From Pieris napi (Eukaryota > Arthropoda > Insecta > Lepidoptera > Pieridae), in contig NC_062248.1 of the NCBI RefSeq assembly GCF_905475465.1, positions 10,602,001 to 10,666,000 on the forward strand: a DNA stretch of 64,000 nt, read 5' to 3'. The notes below the pieces were generated by a model. It did not search any database. It had not been told where the DNA came from and saw nothing but the letters and a program-made list of their open reading frames with translations. A program made the translations under genes and the position numbers. The stretch's first letter is position 1. Each line of letters begins with the position of its first letter. Positions 34,501-49,500 of the stretch are shown in pieces.

Positions 34501-37500
34501 CTTAAGATACGTCTCCAATACTTAATTTATGACGTTTTCCTATTAATATTAAAATAAGTTATATTTTGTTGTTATTCAGTTAGTGGGGTACATTCGGACA
34601 GCACTAGATGGGGCACATTTGAACGAATTGTACAACTAAATTTGTATAAAAATTTGTCGACGCGAACTGTCTTTTTCATACAAATTAAGTTTTCGACTTT
34701 CTACATATTACACTACTGTTAAGGCATCTTGACTAAGGTTGATTTTGATGCTTGTGAACCAGATGCTGTGAATAATTTACCAATCCATCAAATAGTAGTT
34801 CCTTCGAAGTCAGTTTCGACACCAGAGGCATTTCGACCCTATTCGCATTGTGTAAGAAGTAATAAAACAAGCAAAATGACGATGACGGCCAGGAAAACCA
34901 CGAATTTATACTGCCACACCCGATAATAAGAAGTTCTAATCCACACCAAAGAGTAAAAAATGTAATTCTAAATCTAAGATACCTAACTAATTAAATTTTG
35001 TTTTACATAAGAAAAGTATTTTATTTTTGTTTAATAGAAGTTAAATCTTATTTTTGTGTTTAATTTCATTGCTAATAAATGAATTTTGAACTACCCCACA
35101 GCGTAAGAAGGTACCCCCAACACTGTACGAAGGTGCCCCGTTGATGGGGCAGATTCGTACGTATTTCAGATTTAGTTTAAATCATAATTATGGTTGAAAC
35201 ATCGGATGAAATCATTTGTCATTTTTTTATTTGAATCTCAGACCTCTAAGATCTCAGATCTCTAGTATAACTAACTATAAATTTAAGCTATCAGGTGATT
35301 GATTCATGGAAAAAGAAAAAAATAAAAAAATAAAATGTGAAAACCGTACGAAGGGTCCCCACCTTCCCCTATATATATATATATATATTTACTTTTTTTA
35401 AATCCCAATCTCAATATACTATTATATTATTTATTTTTTGGCAAAAAAATTACGTTTAAAATTACACAGTTTCGAGAAACTCGTAATTGTAAAAAAAAGC
35501 CCAATTTAACAATTTACAAACTGGGTCGTTGTTCGCGTAAGAATGGAAAATGCCCGGGGCATTCAAATCAAGTCGGTGCTTACGTTGGACTGAAATAAAA
35601 CTTTTTTGTATTATGTATGTCGGAGCAATGGCGCTGGTATCAGCTGCGATTGTCATTATAATTTAATGACATCAAAGTCAAATTAGTTCAAAACTGTTAT
35701 TTGATTTGCCAATATTGATAGATCTAGCAACATTGACAAATTAAGGGTATGTTCCGATATACACTGCGAGTACTGTATAGTGCTCCCACTGTTCAAAAAT
35801 TCGTTCCGCTATGGACTGCCAGTACACAGCCGCAGCGTCCTAGGGAAATATATGACGTCACAAATCCCCGCTATACTTCTACTGCGAGCACTGGCGTACT
35901 CGCAGTGCTTTGATCACGTGATCAATCAAAACCACTTGAATGCCTAACGGCTGATATAACTTTCAGTTTCATAACAAACATTTAAAATTCTAACTTACTT
36001 TCTTTGTAGTATTAATTCAATTGACAGTTAATATTAATATAGATTTTTTTTAATGCGATAATACTCCAATAATAGTTTTTCTTGTTGAATTGAAAAACTT
36101 TGATGCACTCATTTGAAAACTGTGTCGAAAAACGAAGCTGACTAGTATACTGGACTGCGTTCCGTTTTAAATTGTAACCAGTATAGCTGGCTATAGAGAA
36201 ACGGTTTCACAGTATACTAAATTGACGGTACTCTGTACAGTGGTCGCAGTGTATATCGGAACATACCCTAAATAAGCAAAAAAATTCGTATTAAAGGTTT
36301 TGAACTAATTTGACTTTGATGTCATTAAATTATAATGACAATGACAGCTGACACTAACACCATTGCTTTTAAATTAATAATTAACATTATGATATTACAA
36401 CAAACTATCAAATAGTCTGTGAATTTGTAGATCTATTAATATTGACGCACTTGACGTTTCGAGTGCTTTTAAAAAGATAGAAGATGGGATTTCAAATATT
36501 TTATTTAATCTTAAGACGTCGATAGGACACAAATAATAATCAATAATATACTTTAAGAAAATGTCAAAAAATATATTCTAGTAGGTATTTAAAGAAAAAA
36601 CTTTTTAACCGTATTAAAGTTATGTATTATTATAAATTTACAATTATTTAACATAATTTTAAATTTATCCGACGTTTCGCGTGCTTTACAGCTCATCATA
36701 ACTTTAATCCGGTGAAAAAGTTTTTTCTTTAAATGTGTAAAGGTTATGTCAATCAAAGACAATTCTAGTGGGTATCTAATTCTTCAGTATTCAGAGCTTA
36801 AAAGAACTTTTTACGCACCACACTTAAACGAACCACTTTTTCTTACGCATTTTCCTTCTAAAAGCCTCCTTAGGGAGCAAGGTCAATTGAAAAACCTTTG
36901 CGCTATAAAACCTCTTTTCAAAAGAAAATGGGTGTTTACTTTGTGCCTTTTTTTGAAAAGGGAACAATATTTTTATACAGCACATGAGTTATTTATAATT
37001 TCCGGCCTTTGACATATTTAGAGTAAAGTTTTTAGTCTTTATAAGTGAAGGTGTATTTTTCAAAGCATAACTTTTCAATAGAACAGGGGAACACATTTGA
37101 ATTCTAAAATAAAATATCAGAACAAAATATATATACAGCGCAATATCTGCGGGCAATAACAGCGACAAAATCCATTTCGTTTCCATTAAGTACGCAATCA
37201 CGAGACACATTGATTTGATTTGAAATTTATGTAATAAATCTCTCATACTAAAATATCCTTAACTGAACTGAATGTTTGTAAGGCAGTTTTGCCGCGTATC
37301 ACCACTATGAGCCTGCAATTTTTGTTTTTTTAAATGTATGATTTTGTATATTATGGTTAAACTAAGTGTAAATAAATAAATATGTGGAACCAGCTTCCAC
37401 TGAACTATTTCCAAACCGATTCTACTTAGAGTCCTTCAAGAAAACGCAGCAATTCTTAAAAGACCGGCAAGGCGCTCGCGAGCCCTCTGGCATTGAGAGT

Positions 37501-40500
37501 GTCCATGGGCGACGGTATCACGTAACATCAGATGAGCCTCCTGCCCGTTTGCCTTTTGTTCTATAATAACGGCATACAGAGCACTTGTTCAACTATTGTC
37601 TAGTTGAACAAGTGCTCTGTAGCAGTAGCAGTATTTTGAATAATAATTAAAATAAAAAACAATAAATCAGTGTCGCTACAACATTTTCTAGGTCTGGGCC
37701 TCATATTTCTGTATCTGTTTCTTCATTTGTAAATCTAATAGGCAGGTAGGTGATCAGCCTCCTGTGCCTGACACACGCCGTGGACTTTTTGGGTCTAAGG
37801 CGGGAATCCTCACGATGTTTTCCTTCACCGTTGGAATGTTAAATGCGCACATAGAAATAAAGTCCAATGGTGCACAGCCGCGGATCGACTCTACGACCTC
37901 AGGGATGAGAGTCGCACGTTGAAGCCACTAGCCCAAATTCTATATAATAATTACATTATATAAAAAGTTAGTGACTGAGACGTAATCTTCAGTCTGGAAG
38001 ATTATCATTTCGGAGGCCTAGACACTTGAGTGATAAGAGTGCAATATGCTGAATTTAGGAATAAAAATTGTATATATTGTACACGAATACAACCGCAAGG
38101 CACAGCTAGTTTAATATAAAAAGTTGTGTAATGACACAACAGAGAATAGTGCAATTTAGACCCCAGAGCAACGGCGCCGCCGGAATTCATTACTACCCCG
38201 AGTAAAGAAACTCTGAATATTTTAGTTTATAGTACAATGCACTGTGTAGGGGCAACAAATTGGGGCGAGTTTTAAATTTCAGTCTTCGGTTCACTAGTTA
38301 CATTTTAATTTGCATAGAGATATGGGGTCACTCTGCATCTTCTACAGATGAGTTTCACCATCGAACGTCGAGGCTGAACTGGGCGTTTTTATGGCAGTTT
38401 TTGCCTACACCACCGCGATGTGAACTAGCTGCCCACTAAAGTATTTCCGATCCAATTCGACTTAGGGTACCTACTTCAAGAAAAAATAAAAACGTACCAT
38501 TTCTTAATAGGCCGGCTATACACTCGCCAGAACCCTTTGGCATTGGGAGTGTCCATGGGCGACGGTATCAGATGAGCCTCTTCCACATTTGATATTTGAT
38601 TTAAGGAAAAGGATTTTTCTTTGGTAAGATTCGGAGTCGAGACATATGTCAAAATCCTAATGTAAAATACAGAAATCGTGCCCTGACGTACATATGGACC
38701 TCAATCTTGGGCGCCCACTAAATCACAACATACAAAGCTGCGGGTGTGTCAAAGATCGATGGAATGATGTATAGGGAAGAAAAGGATAGCCAAATAAAAA
38801 ATACAACTTTAAGATGATCTCAGGTAGCAGATGTTACAATAAAAATTAATAAACTTAAGCTAAAATGGGCGGGGCACATGGCAATAGGAACAGAAAAGTT
38901 GAGCCGGAAATTTTTAAACTGGTGCCCAACAATACAATACATGAAGAAAACAAATTAAGAAGGATAGACCAGATTAAGAAAACAGCGGATACATGGCAAA
39001 GAGTGGCACAGTGCAGTGGAATGGCGGATTCCGAGGAGGCCTTTGATAAACACACACAGATATTTAAAAGAACGTGTGTATAATGTAAGAATGTATTTGA
39101 AATAACAGGCTTTTAATATTATGACACTGCATATTACTATATAATAATCTAATATATAAAATTCTCGTGTCACAATGTTCATTCCCATACTCGTCGAAAC
39201 GGCTCGACCGATTCTTATGAATTTTTTATGCATATTCAGTAAAACCGAGAATCGGCTACTATCTATCTTTCAAACCCCTAAATGTTCAGGGTGGTCAACG
39301 GACCAAGGTTTTAATTAATAAAAAAATTTTTATGATACAGCATACAAAAATATAGATAAATAGTTATTTTTATTGAACTAGAAAATGTTTCCTAGAAATA
39401 ATATACATGGCAAAACAACGTTTGCCGGTTCAGCTAGTAAAATAATACATTTAAGCCCCAAACATACACCAAGTATAAAACGTTCCTACGACGATTCTAT
39501 GCAAATCAAGTCGCTACTTATAATTCGCGACACGACGTCATCTGCCCGCTTGAGCGGTCTGCCAGGCGCATTGTTTTTATGGTGATTCAATAACGGTACA
39601 TATCACCTTCAACACAGCTACATGCGACTTTAATAACACGTGCAATAAATTACATAACAGCTTATTAAAAAAACGTAACGGCTGTAAAAGCCGATCATCA
39701 GATTTATATCGTCAGAAAATAATATTATTACAATAAAGTTCGGTGGCGGCTGTGGTATGTTCAAATATATGTTGTTATTTTTTTAAAGACAATTCACACC
39801 AATTGACCGAGTACCATGCTAAGCTGGTGAAGCTTGTGTTATGGGCACTAGACAACGGATATACATACATATTATAAATAGATAGACATATAAATACATA
39901 TTTAAACACCCAAGACGTAAGCACAACACCAAATGCTCATCACATCGATGTTCGTCTCAGCCGGGGATCGAACCCTGGACCCATGGATTCGCAGTCAGGG
40001 GTACTAACCACTAGAACAATGAAATCGGTAAGTCGGCATTATTTCCAAAAGTAAATATCATGTAGGTAGTTCTGTTTAAAATAAATCGCTGATGTCATAA
40101 CACAGATGATTCTCACAGCTTGTGAGAATTATGCTAACCAAATGGTATCATAAATCGGTAATAGCAATTCGATTCATGCTATTGCTGTAACGCGGTCAAA
40201 ATTCATATAAACTTAGTTAAATTTAAGACCTATTTCCTAGTTTTTATTGTAAATGTATGAAAAAAAACTAGGCCTCCTATTTTTGTATGTTTCGTGATCA
40301 TTTATTTTTTCTAATAAGCCTTCTGAGCCTGACATACGCCGTCGGCTTTTTGGGTCTATGGAATGCCGGTTCTCTCACGATGTTTTAATTCACCGTACGA
40401 GTACGTACATAGACAGAAAACCCATTGGTGCATAGCCGGAGTTCGAACTTACGTCTTCGCATGAGAGTCACCTGAAGCCACAAGGCCAACTATGCTCTAA

Positions 40501-43500
40501 ATGTGCTGAAGAAAACGTAAAACGTGAAATTCGGTTCTAAGAGTCACCAGTCACCCGCGTAGATCTGTGATCGAGAAGCTCAAAGAAGGAGTGTCAAATC
40601 TCTCTTCCCTAAAAAGGGACACTATTTGCTTTAACTAGGTCTGGTGGAGTTGGCGTTTCCCGCTGGGCCCGGGTACTTTCCACTATTAAGCAGCTATTAA
40701 GTAAGGTGCCGGTAGTGGTCCATGCTCATAAGACCCCATTCATCCTTGACCTTCGTTCACTTTATTTCGTTATTTGCGGCTCATCCCAGATTCGCACGGG
40801 TGGACATTTATTTTTTAAACATTTTTGAAGTTATACTTCTTTAGGCGCGTTATGAAAAATTTGTGACAGTGAAATTTTACGATGCGCGCGCACCTGTGAC
40901 ACAAAATTGGGAGTGTGATTATAGCGTGCGCGAGCGAGATAGGAATAAGACAATCTACAAGTAAAAAGAAAAAAAATATGCGTGAAGTTCGTATGCCAAG
41001 AATTTTGAATGACCATAATGACATTTGACATTTACCTTTTAAACAAATAAAGGAGTTTTGATTATTTTTTCAAAGAAATTTATTAATTTTATATTGTGCA
41101 ATACTGCCAAAGCTACAACATACATCTTAGTGTTTGGTAGAGATGTTCTAAATATATAATAATATATACTTTCAACTAAATAGAATTTATGTTACACTTA
41201 ATGTAAGAGAATAATAATAAATAATTATTTATTTAATTTTTCAAATGTAAACTGAACTTAATTGACTATAATGATTCCTTTTCCAGTCTTTGATTATTTA
41301 ATTGTAATTAATTATTTGCATGCAATCAAAAACTATTTTTAATAATGCCAAAGAAGTATAACTTCTTACGCGCGTACATAAGTACACGCACCCTTTTTTT
41401 TTGTAGATAGGTTCTTTAATATTGTGCAACATTATTTTTTCTATCATCAATAGTTTTCGCAGCGCATGCGATATTATAGGCATTTTTTTCCACCTTGGGT
41501 AACATTATTGCAGTTTTAGTAGTGATTCTCATAATTTTCTTGCAATTAAAATGGCCTATATTAATCGGTGATAATGTAGCATTCAAATGGTGAAAGAATT
41601 TCTAAAATCGGTCCAGTTGTTTTTGAGCCATTTCATTACATCTTACAAATCTTTTCTCTTTATAATACTATAGATAAGGCAAATAAAGTTCCTTTTAAAA
41701 AATCGGCTAGAGACCACTTGGTAACATTCAAATTTCATAATACTAATAATGTAGCACAAAAACTAAACACCGAAAATCTCTATACTATAATAAATCTATT
41801 TAAAAAAAGCGTATTCCATTCATACCACATGTGCGTGTCAATGTCCGATCCAAGCGTTTACGATCTTTTTATTAGCTTCCTACTATCGCCATTCTTGATC
41901 GATCTATTTTGCTTACATTTTTGTTTTCACGCATTTGGGTCAATTAAGTTATTTTAAATATAGATTGAAGATATTTCAGCGTTTGTTTGTATTGTATATG
42001 TTAACGTAAAATTGTAAACACCGTTAGATTGTAATCTATCTCGCGAGATTATAAGCTGTCGAAAGATTGTGAACCTCAGCGTACTGCTTACAATTTAACG
42101 TATTATTATTCGGTAGATTGTACTACACTAACTTAGTTATCATTCAAACTTCTTTGGTCAATTACAGATTAATTTTACTTCCCAACAATTTCATATAACT
42201 ACCGAATAATAATACGTTAATTTGTAAGCAGTTCGTTGAGGTTCACAATCTTTCGACAGTTTACAATCTCGCGTGATAGATTACAATCTAACGGTTTTTA
42301 CAATTTTACGGTGACATATACGTAACAATTTAGAACTCAAAATAATTTAGTTTTTATGACATGGTTAAAAAGACGCCCACTAGTAACCTGGGACGATTGA
42401 AATAATAAAGATAGTGGGGATAGATTAGAAAATAGTGGAGATGAAATACAAGTGGAATAATTTGGAGCAGGCCTTCACTTAGTCGGAGGACTCGGAGGTC
42501 GTGTCCTAATATTAAATATAATATCATAAACTTAATTTTATAGTACGCGAATCCATTATTTTAATTTTATTTTAATTGTCAATACCTTCTGCGTTTAATT
42601 ATCTTGATCAATGATTTTTCATACGACGACCTAATATAGAGGATACTTGGGTATTAAGTCATAAAAAAATATGCTAATTTAATTATGGAGATACAAACTA
42701 AGAAAAATTTTGTACATCAAAACAAGATTAGGAAGCTACAGACATACTGCTTGTGGTTTGAGGTGAAACATGAACATGTGTATCACGCACTCCCAAATTT
42801 ATCAATTGTTCTTTTATTGTACCTCAGAACAGCTCACCCAGGAATATCCTAGTGTGGTATCGCTGTAAAATAAAGCTGTCGAATAAAAAATAAAACTAAC
42901 AAAAGCAATAAAAACAGACAACTCGCGCCCTAATTACATAGAACTGAATAATTCAACACACTACAGTGAATGTCTGACGCCTCGGAACATACTCAAAGCT
43001 GGTGAGCGAATCACTTGAATGTTTTACTTTTATCTAGCTTTTAGACTCTTGGGACACATCAAGATTCTATCCGTATATAAACTAAGACTTTTTTTCTGCG
43101 GGTATTTGCAATCAACCCTAATGAGCAAATCTGTTCTGGAGTACTATCATGTGGAGTGGCTTCCCACTAAGCAACTACTAATCTGCTGCTTAAAGCTACT
43201 GTCTAGCTCCAGAATATGGTGACGTTTTAATCGACTCACATACCTACTGTTTTATATAGTGAGCGTGACGTTTGCCCAGTCAGCTAGTATGACTATATAG
43301 ATATATAGATATATATTTGAGAAGAATTATATAATTCTTCTCAAATCACTCGATATGATTAAGGTTTGCAAACAAAAATTGTCGACAATACATTCCAAGA
43401 TGTCCCCATACGTAAATTAGATGAGGCCATTCACCCAATCGTAATACACCATCACGCAACCACATCAATTCGGAAACAGAATTCAGAAACGCAATCTGGA

Positions 43501-46500
43501 AAAGCAATCTGCCATCGTGGTTCCTTGTTAAACTAAATATAGAAGACAGATCCAAACCGTTTTACTACGAGATAAAACTCAAAATCCTTTATCAGGTAAC
43601 GTACATCAGAATCTTATACTGTATACAATTTTGGAATTTTGTTAACCACCTTATCATTTCGCTAAGGGCGCGTCAGTAATGATACAAGAATATTGCTATG
43701 TTTAATTGTAAAAACATTGGTATAAATGAATAGGCTGTATAAACACTGTGTGTACTGTGTAGCCCTTCAGGCACCGAGATGCCCCTTAGTAGGTTTATTG
43801 TACTCTCAGTTTGTTGATGTTTCAGCAATAATAAAAATTAAAAAAAAAACGTCATTCATGAGTGATGTTACACACTGAGCGGACCACGCGTTTGAACTTG
43901 AAATGAATTAAGAACAAATTTTAACCACGACGTTTATCGAAACAGATACAAGAAAAAACAAATTGTTGACGTTAATTTATCTATGAAGAGCATGTCTCGT
44001 CAAATCACAGACATGCGACACAATCTTTGGATCAATCAAAAACGAAACAGATCAATGCATATTTTATTTTCTCAGGATTCAGAAACAAACATTTCTGTAC
44101 AATGTAGTCTGGTGTTTACAGTACCTAATTCTTGATATCAGATGAAACAAAGCAACATATAATAACAACAAATATTCTTAATATATGATGGGCGTCAATT
44201 CTGTATGTTTCGTGATTTCTTTTAAATAGACAAGTAAGTGCCTTATTTTGACATACGCCGTTGATTTTTGGATCTAATGCCATCTTCCATTCGATATTTA
44301 CCTTCCTATCAAGTGGTGAACGTAGAACTCCCTTGATTCAGCCGGGGTTCGAACCTACGATGATAGATGGTAGTCGGACGCTCAAGTAGGCCAACACTGC
44401 TCTTCGATTACTTAGTAGATTTTATCAGACTAACTTAAATTATCAAACATTACACTTGTTTATGCCGGCCGTCGAAAAACACGAAATCTCGAGATATTTA
44501 CTAAATTAAATATTATAAAATAGTCTTAAATGTGTATTTCCTATCAGCTACCTATGTAACTAATTCATAAACCTTACGATTTTTTTTTAAATTTGAATAA
44601 TTCAATCCGTTCACACAGGATCGGCACACGTCAAACGTGGTCAAAAAACATATGTTATCAACCAGTTATTGAACCTGTTTACGATGTAATTACGCTTTCT
44701 TTATGCACTAGTTAATTTCTCTGACATGGGGTTATTCAACGGGTGTGTTGTTTGTAAAAATGGTACGCTCTTTTCTTGAAGGTCCCTAAGTCGAATTGGT
44801 TCTAAAAAAAACTTGAATGCCTCTAAAAAATCGATTAACTTAAAAACTTTATGATTTAATTGCCTTCATTCAAGCTCAGTAAAAATGCATTAAATCAAAA
44901 GCTAGTTAAGAAAAGCAAATCGCACGGTTCCATGATAATGACAATTGTTGTATCCCCTCTTTTGTTAGGAAACAGACAGACTATGACAGATTCGCATTAT
45001 CTCGTACTAAAAGAATATCGGTGGAAGCTTTCAGGGACAGATTGCAGCAAAAAATACAAAATACATTTAGTATGTGTTTTACAGTATTTGGGAGCGTTCT
45101 AGTATTACGTAACGTATTTTGGGAGGGGGGGGTCCTTTTGTAAAACGTTACGATGCGGGGCGGGGATTAAATTACGCGTTATTGTTAATATTTTTTTCGA
45201 CCACATAATAGTAACTAAAAAGTCACGAAACGTTTTACTATACTTGGGTACTGTACTGTACTTGGGTACTGAATAACGTTACGGCGAGTTACATGGGGGG
45301 GGGTCAATAATCTCTAAAAATTGCGTTACTTAACACTTGAACCCTCCTTTTGAGGACATTTAAATATATCACCTGCATTATGAGCAGAGCATCTGTACTT
45401 TTACTAGAGATTCCACTGTATTCATTATTTAAATATAGAAAAATGAATAAATAAACAATATTTATTCCCTACTGTACTTACGAAACTGCTTTAAGAATTG
45501 GGCCTCTTTAAGATCACTTCAATTAAACCATTGACAGCTTACATCGTTACTAGTCAGTTAAATGGAGGAGGCAATTCCAAATAAAATGTCTTAATATATT
45601 TAGTGATAATCCCATATATATGGAATTATAGATTAATTATTTGAAGTATGACAGCAATTTGCACTGTCTTATATTCTGCCCTAAAACAGAAGTGGCAATG
45701 GGCGGGGCATGTAGCCAGATAAAAGGTGGACTTTAAAGACAACTATATGGAAAGATCAAATTAAAGAAACAGCAGGTGGTACATGGCAGAAAGTGGCAGA
45801 GTGGGATGGAAGATTTGAAGGCCTTTGCCAAAAGAGGGCACACGTATTTAAAAGTAAAAGTATCTAAATTAACAGGCTATTATTATTATATGGAAAGACT
45901 TAGAAGGCAAAGAGGGCACCCAAAAAAGGTGGATAGAAGATACAGAAGTGTTAGCAGAAAGCGAACGGAGCGTGACGGAGAGTGCCAGCCAGTTCTTCTC
46001 GTCCGTTCTTATGACAACTGGCAGTAAATTTAAATATAGAACCATTACTTATGTTTACTAACGTTCATAAGTTACCTATGTATAATATGTTCATTTTGGA
46101 TTTGATACATTTTATAAAGCAAAAATCCCTTTTTACATTTTAATTGGCGAGCGTATTGTCTACTTTATATATTCTATTTATATATTTTTAATTAAAATCC
46201 ATCCCAGTGGTAAATAATGATTTTCGTAGTTCATATCACCGTTTATTTAAAATAAATTAGCCGTATCCAAAACATACACGAAATATAAATGATTCAGACA
46301 TAGAGGCAAGGTCGTTGACCTGGCAAGGATGTTATTATAACCCCTCGTATAAAACCATCATCGAATGTAATCAACTATTTTTATTTCGTATCGTTTAATA
46401 CGATGTACATATTATCGTTCCTAGGCTACCAATTTTTTACTATTAAAAAGTTTGAAAATCTATGAGATAAAGCTGCTATCATGGGCCAATTGTAGCGAAT

Positions 46501-49500
46501 TCTTAAAAGGACGGCAACGCACTCGCGAGCCCTCTCCATCCGAGCTATCTTAACCTGATGTTAAGAAGAAGCCTTCTGTCCGTTTGAACCCTATTTTATA
46601 AAAAAAAATGGAAGCTAATAAAAGTATATCTTCTTCTTATAGCTCCATCTCCTTTCGAAGGTTGGCGATTATCATGGCTACCTTTTTTATGGATGCCACA
46701 CTTCTGACTTGTGCTATGTGCGTGCTTTGACCAAACCCAAGATTCTTCAACCCACACCTGCGTCTGCGGCTAGGTCTTCCACCTGCCAAAATGCCTTGAA
46801 TGATTAGTAGAAAAGGTCGTACTTGGTGTAACGCAAGCCGTGTCCAAAATGTTCCAGTCTCCTTTACTTTACCGTCATAAGCACTTCTTTGTTCTTCTGC
46901 ATTCCAGATTGTATTTCGTATGCGGTCTGTTCAAGATTACGTCATAGTCAATAAACACAGGACCCATCTGCACGCTTTTATTTCTTTGGACATAGTTTCC
47001 ACCAGTATCCAGATTTTACACCATCGAGTAAAAAAGTCTATGCTGCACAATTTTTACCTACATCATTCGTGTATTCAATTTCTGGCTTTAATGTTTAATT
47101 TTCAATTGGATTTCTTTATCAGCAGTTATCGGCACATTTAGCAAGGTAAATTACCAACATATAATAATTAACACTGAAACCTAATTAAAACAGTCATTAA
47201 AATATATTTGTAATCATGATTAAACATTATAAATCTCTAGAGATAATAAACTTATTTGCCAGTCTTTATCTATACTAAAATTATAAAGAGGAAAGATTTG
47301 TATGTAAATATGTTTGTAACGAATTGGCTCAAAGAGTACTGGATCGATTTTAAAAATTATTTCATTTGAATGCTACCTTATCACTAATTCATATAGGCAA
47401 TTTTAATTGAAATAAAAAATAATGATCCCTACTAAAATTACAATAATGTTACGCAAAGTGTAAAAAAATGCCTATAAAATATCTTTCATCGCATACGCCG
47501 CGGAAACGATTGATGATAGAACAAAAAAAATGTTCCACAATATTAAAAAAGATATCAATATCTACGAAAGATGTTTAAAAAAAAGACGGGAAGCTAGTCT
47601 TACATAAATTTTATCAATCATTTCCCAAATTTTTTTTTTTTTTTAAATATATATCATCATAGTAAGAACCTTGTCAGCAATAATGCTGATTTTACAAATG
47701 TCCCTACACAGTTCGTTAATTAGGTCATATGGTACTACAAAAACAGCTACTTAATATGTTTGGATCAGGTGACATGTTATATCCGGCCTTGACAATTCTT
47801 CAATGTATTTTCAAAACAAAACATTTCTCAATCTCAAACTTAAAATAACTTTATTCATATAGGTAAACAAGTACAGTTATGAACGTCAACAGATAAGATG
47901 TTAAATTGATTCTAAATTTACAATTATTGCCAGTTCGCAAGTTCAGAGGCGTAGAGCAAGAAGAACTGGCAAGAAACTCGCCGCCACTCTTTATAATCGC
48001 CAAGTTTTTGAGTCACACAAATTGTTTGAACTGGAGCAAATCAATCCCAAGGATTAGGACCATTTAAATATTCGTCAAATTTATAAAAAGCTTTATTGAT
48101 TAGTTAAAGTAATAAAGTGACTCGACCAGTGTGAGTAAAAAACGACGTGGTGACAAGGATACGAAAGGGAATGCTTAGGTGGTTTAGCCGTGTGTAGAAT
48201 GGAAGAATGAGAAGCAAGGTAAACGTGGATGGTGTCGGGTTGGGTAGGCCTAGTCGGACAAACCTGGACCAAATCCAGGAGATACTAGAGAAGGGACAAG
48301 TTAAAACTACCCATAACCGACGAGCATGCATGGTGAATGTCACGAACGGGGCCGTTCAACCCCCCCCCCCCCCCATAATAGGCCATAACGTTTTTCTGTA
48401 CCCAATAGTAAACGTTCGAGACCACCTACACCTATACCTAAAAGTTACCATTATATGGTGTACTGTAAAGTACTAGAAAGTCGAAAATAATATTAACAAT
48501 AACGCGTAATTCAATCCCCGCCCCGCATCGTAACGTTTTACAAAAGGACCCCCCAGCCCCAAAATTCGTTACATAATACTTGACATAATACTAACGCTCC
48601 TTAAGCAGCTTTACTGCGATATATTCCCCCCCCCTCTTGTCGGCAAAAGTAAGCAAAGCTCTCAAAAATAATAGTACACCTCGAAAATGCATTTCGTTTT
48701 CAAGCATAGACAATGTGTAGGTAATTTGTGTAAAAAAGTAAAAAATTACTGTTGACGAAATTACCAAATAAGTAAATCAAATACCCCCTACCTATAGTGC
48801 TTACTTAATACATGAACGGCCCCAAAGTGGATGAAGCGATAGAGGTATATCAGGACCGTGGAGATCCGTGTCTCTGCCTACCTTGGAAAAAAAGGCGTGA
48901 ATATATAAATAAATAAAAATACAAAAACCAATCAAGAAAGCATCCCATCCGACCTTTTCACACAAATCAAAGGGGGTCGGATGTGAAAAACAACAAAGTA
49001 CTCAAGACAATAGAAGTTTCAGCCCCAATTCTTTTGAAAAACACTCGAGTAAAAAGCGCCCTAAAAGAGGTCAACGACGCTCTAATATCAAAACACATAT
49101 TATCAAACAAGGAAACAAAACTTAAACCTAATTAACACTTAGATTAACGGATCTGACTTTTTATCACAGCGTTATCACAATTAATTAACGAATAAGTATT
49201 ATAATCATGTAGTTTGCGACTCTCAATCCGGCTGAACTGCTATCCAACAATAGATTTTTATTTATTTTTTTATAGAACAAACGTTTAGAAGGCTCACCTA
49301 ATGTTAAATGACACCGCAAATGGACACTAAATGCCAGAGGGCTCTATTTAGGCTCTATATATTATTTATTTCGCTATTTATGAAGGACCCTAGGTCGAAT
49401 TGGTTCGGAAATTCAGCGGGCAGCTGGTTCCAGATAGTGGTGGTGCGTCAAAAACGCTCAGCTGTGGAACAATGGACGTCGAGGTGATACAGGTAAACCG

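Noticed and set aside
36746..37246. two opposite ORFs of 85-88 codons
   Set aside because: Unrecognised, AT-rich, and without exon-like borders; no support as genes.
37576..37620. microRNA precursor
   Set aside because: The stem is only 19 bp with no flanking pairing, so it is too short for a normal pre-miRNA. Kept as a snap-back palindrome.
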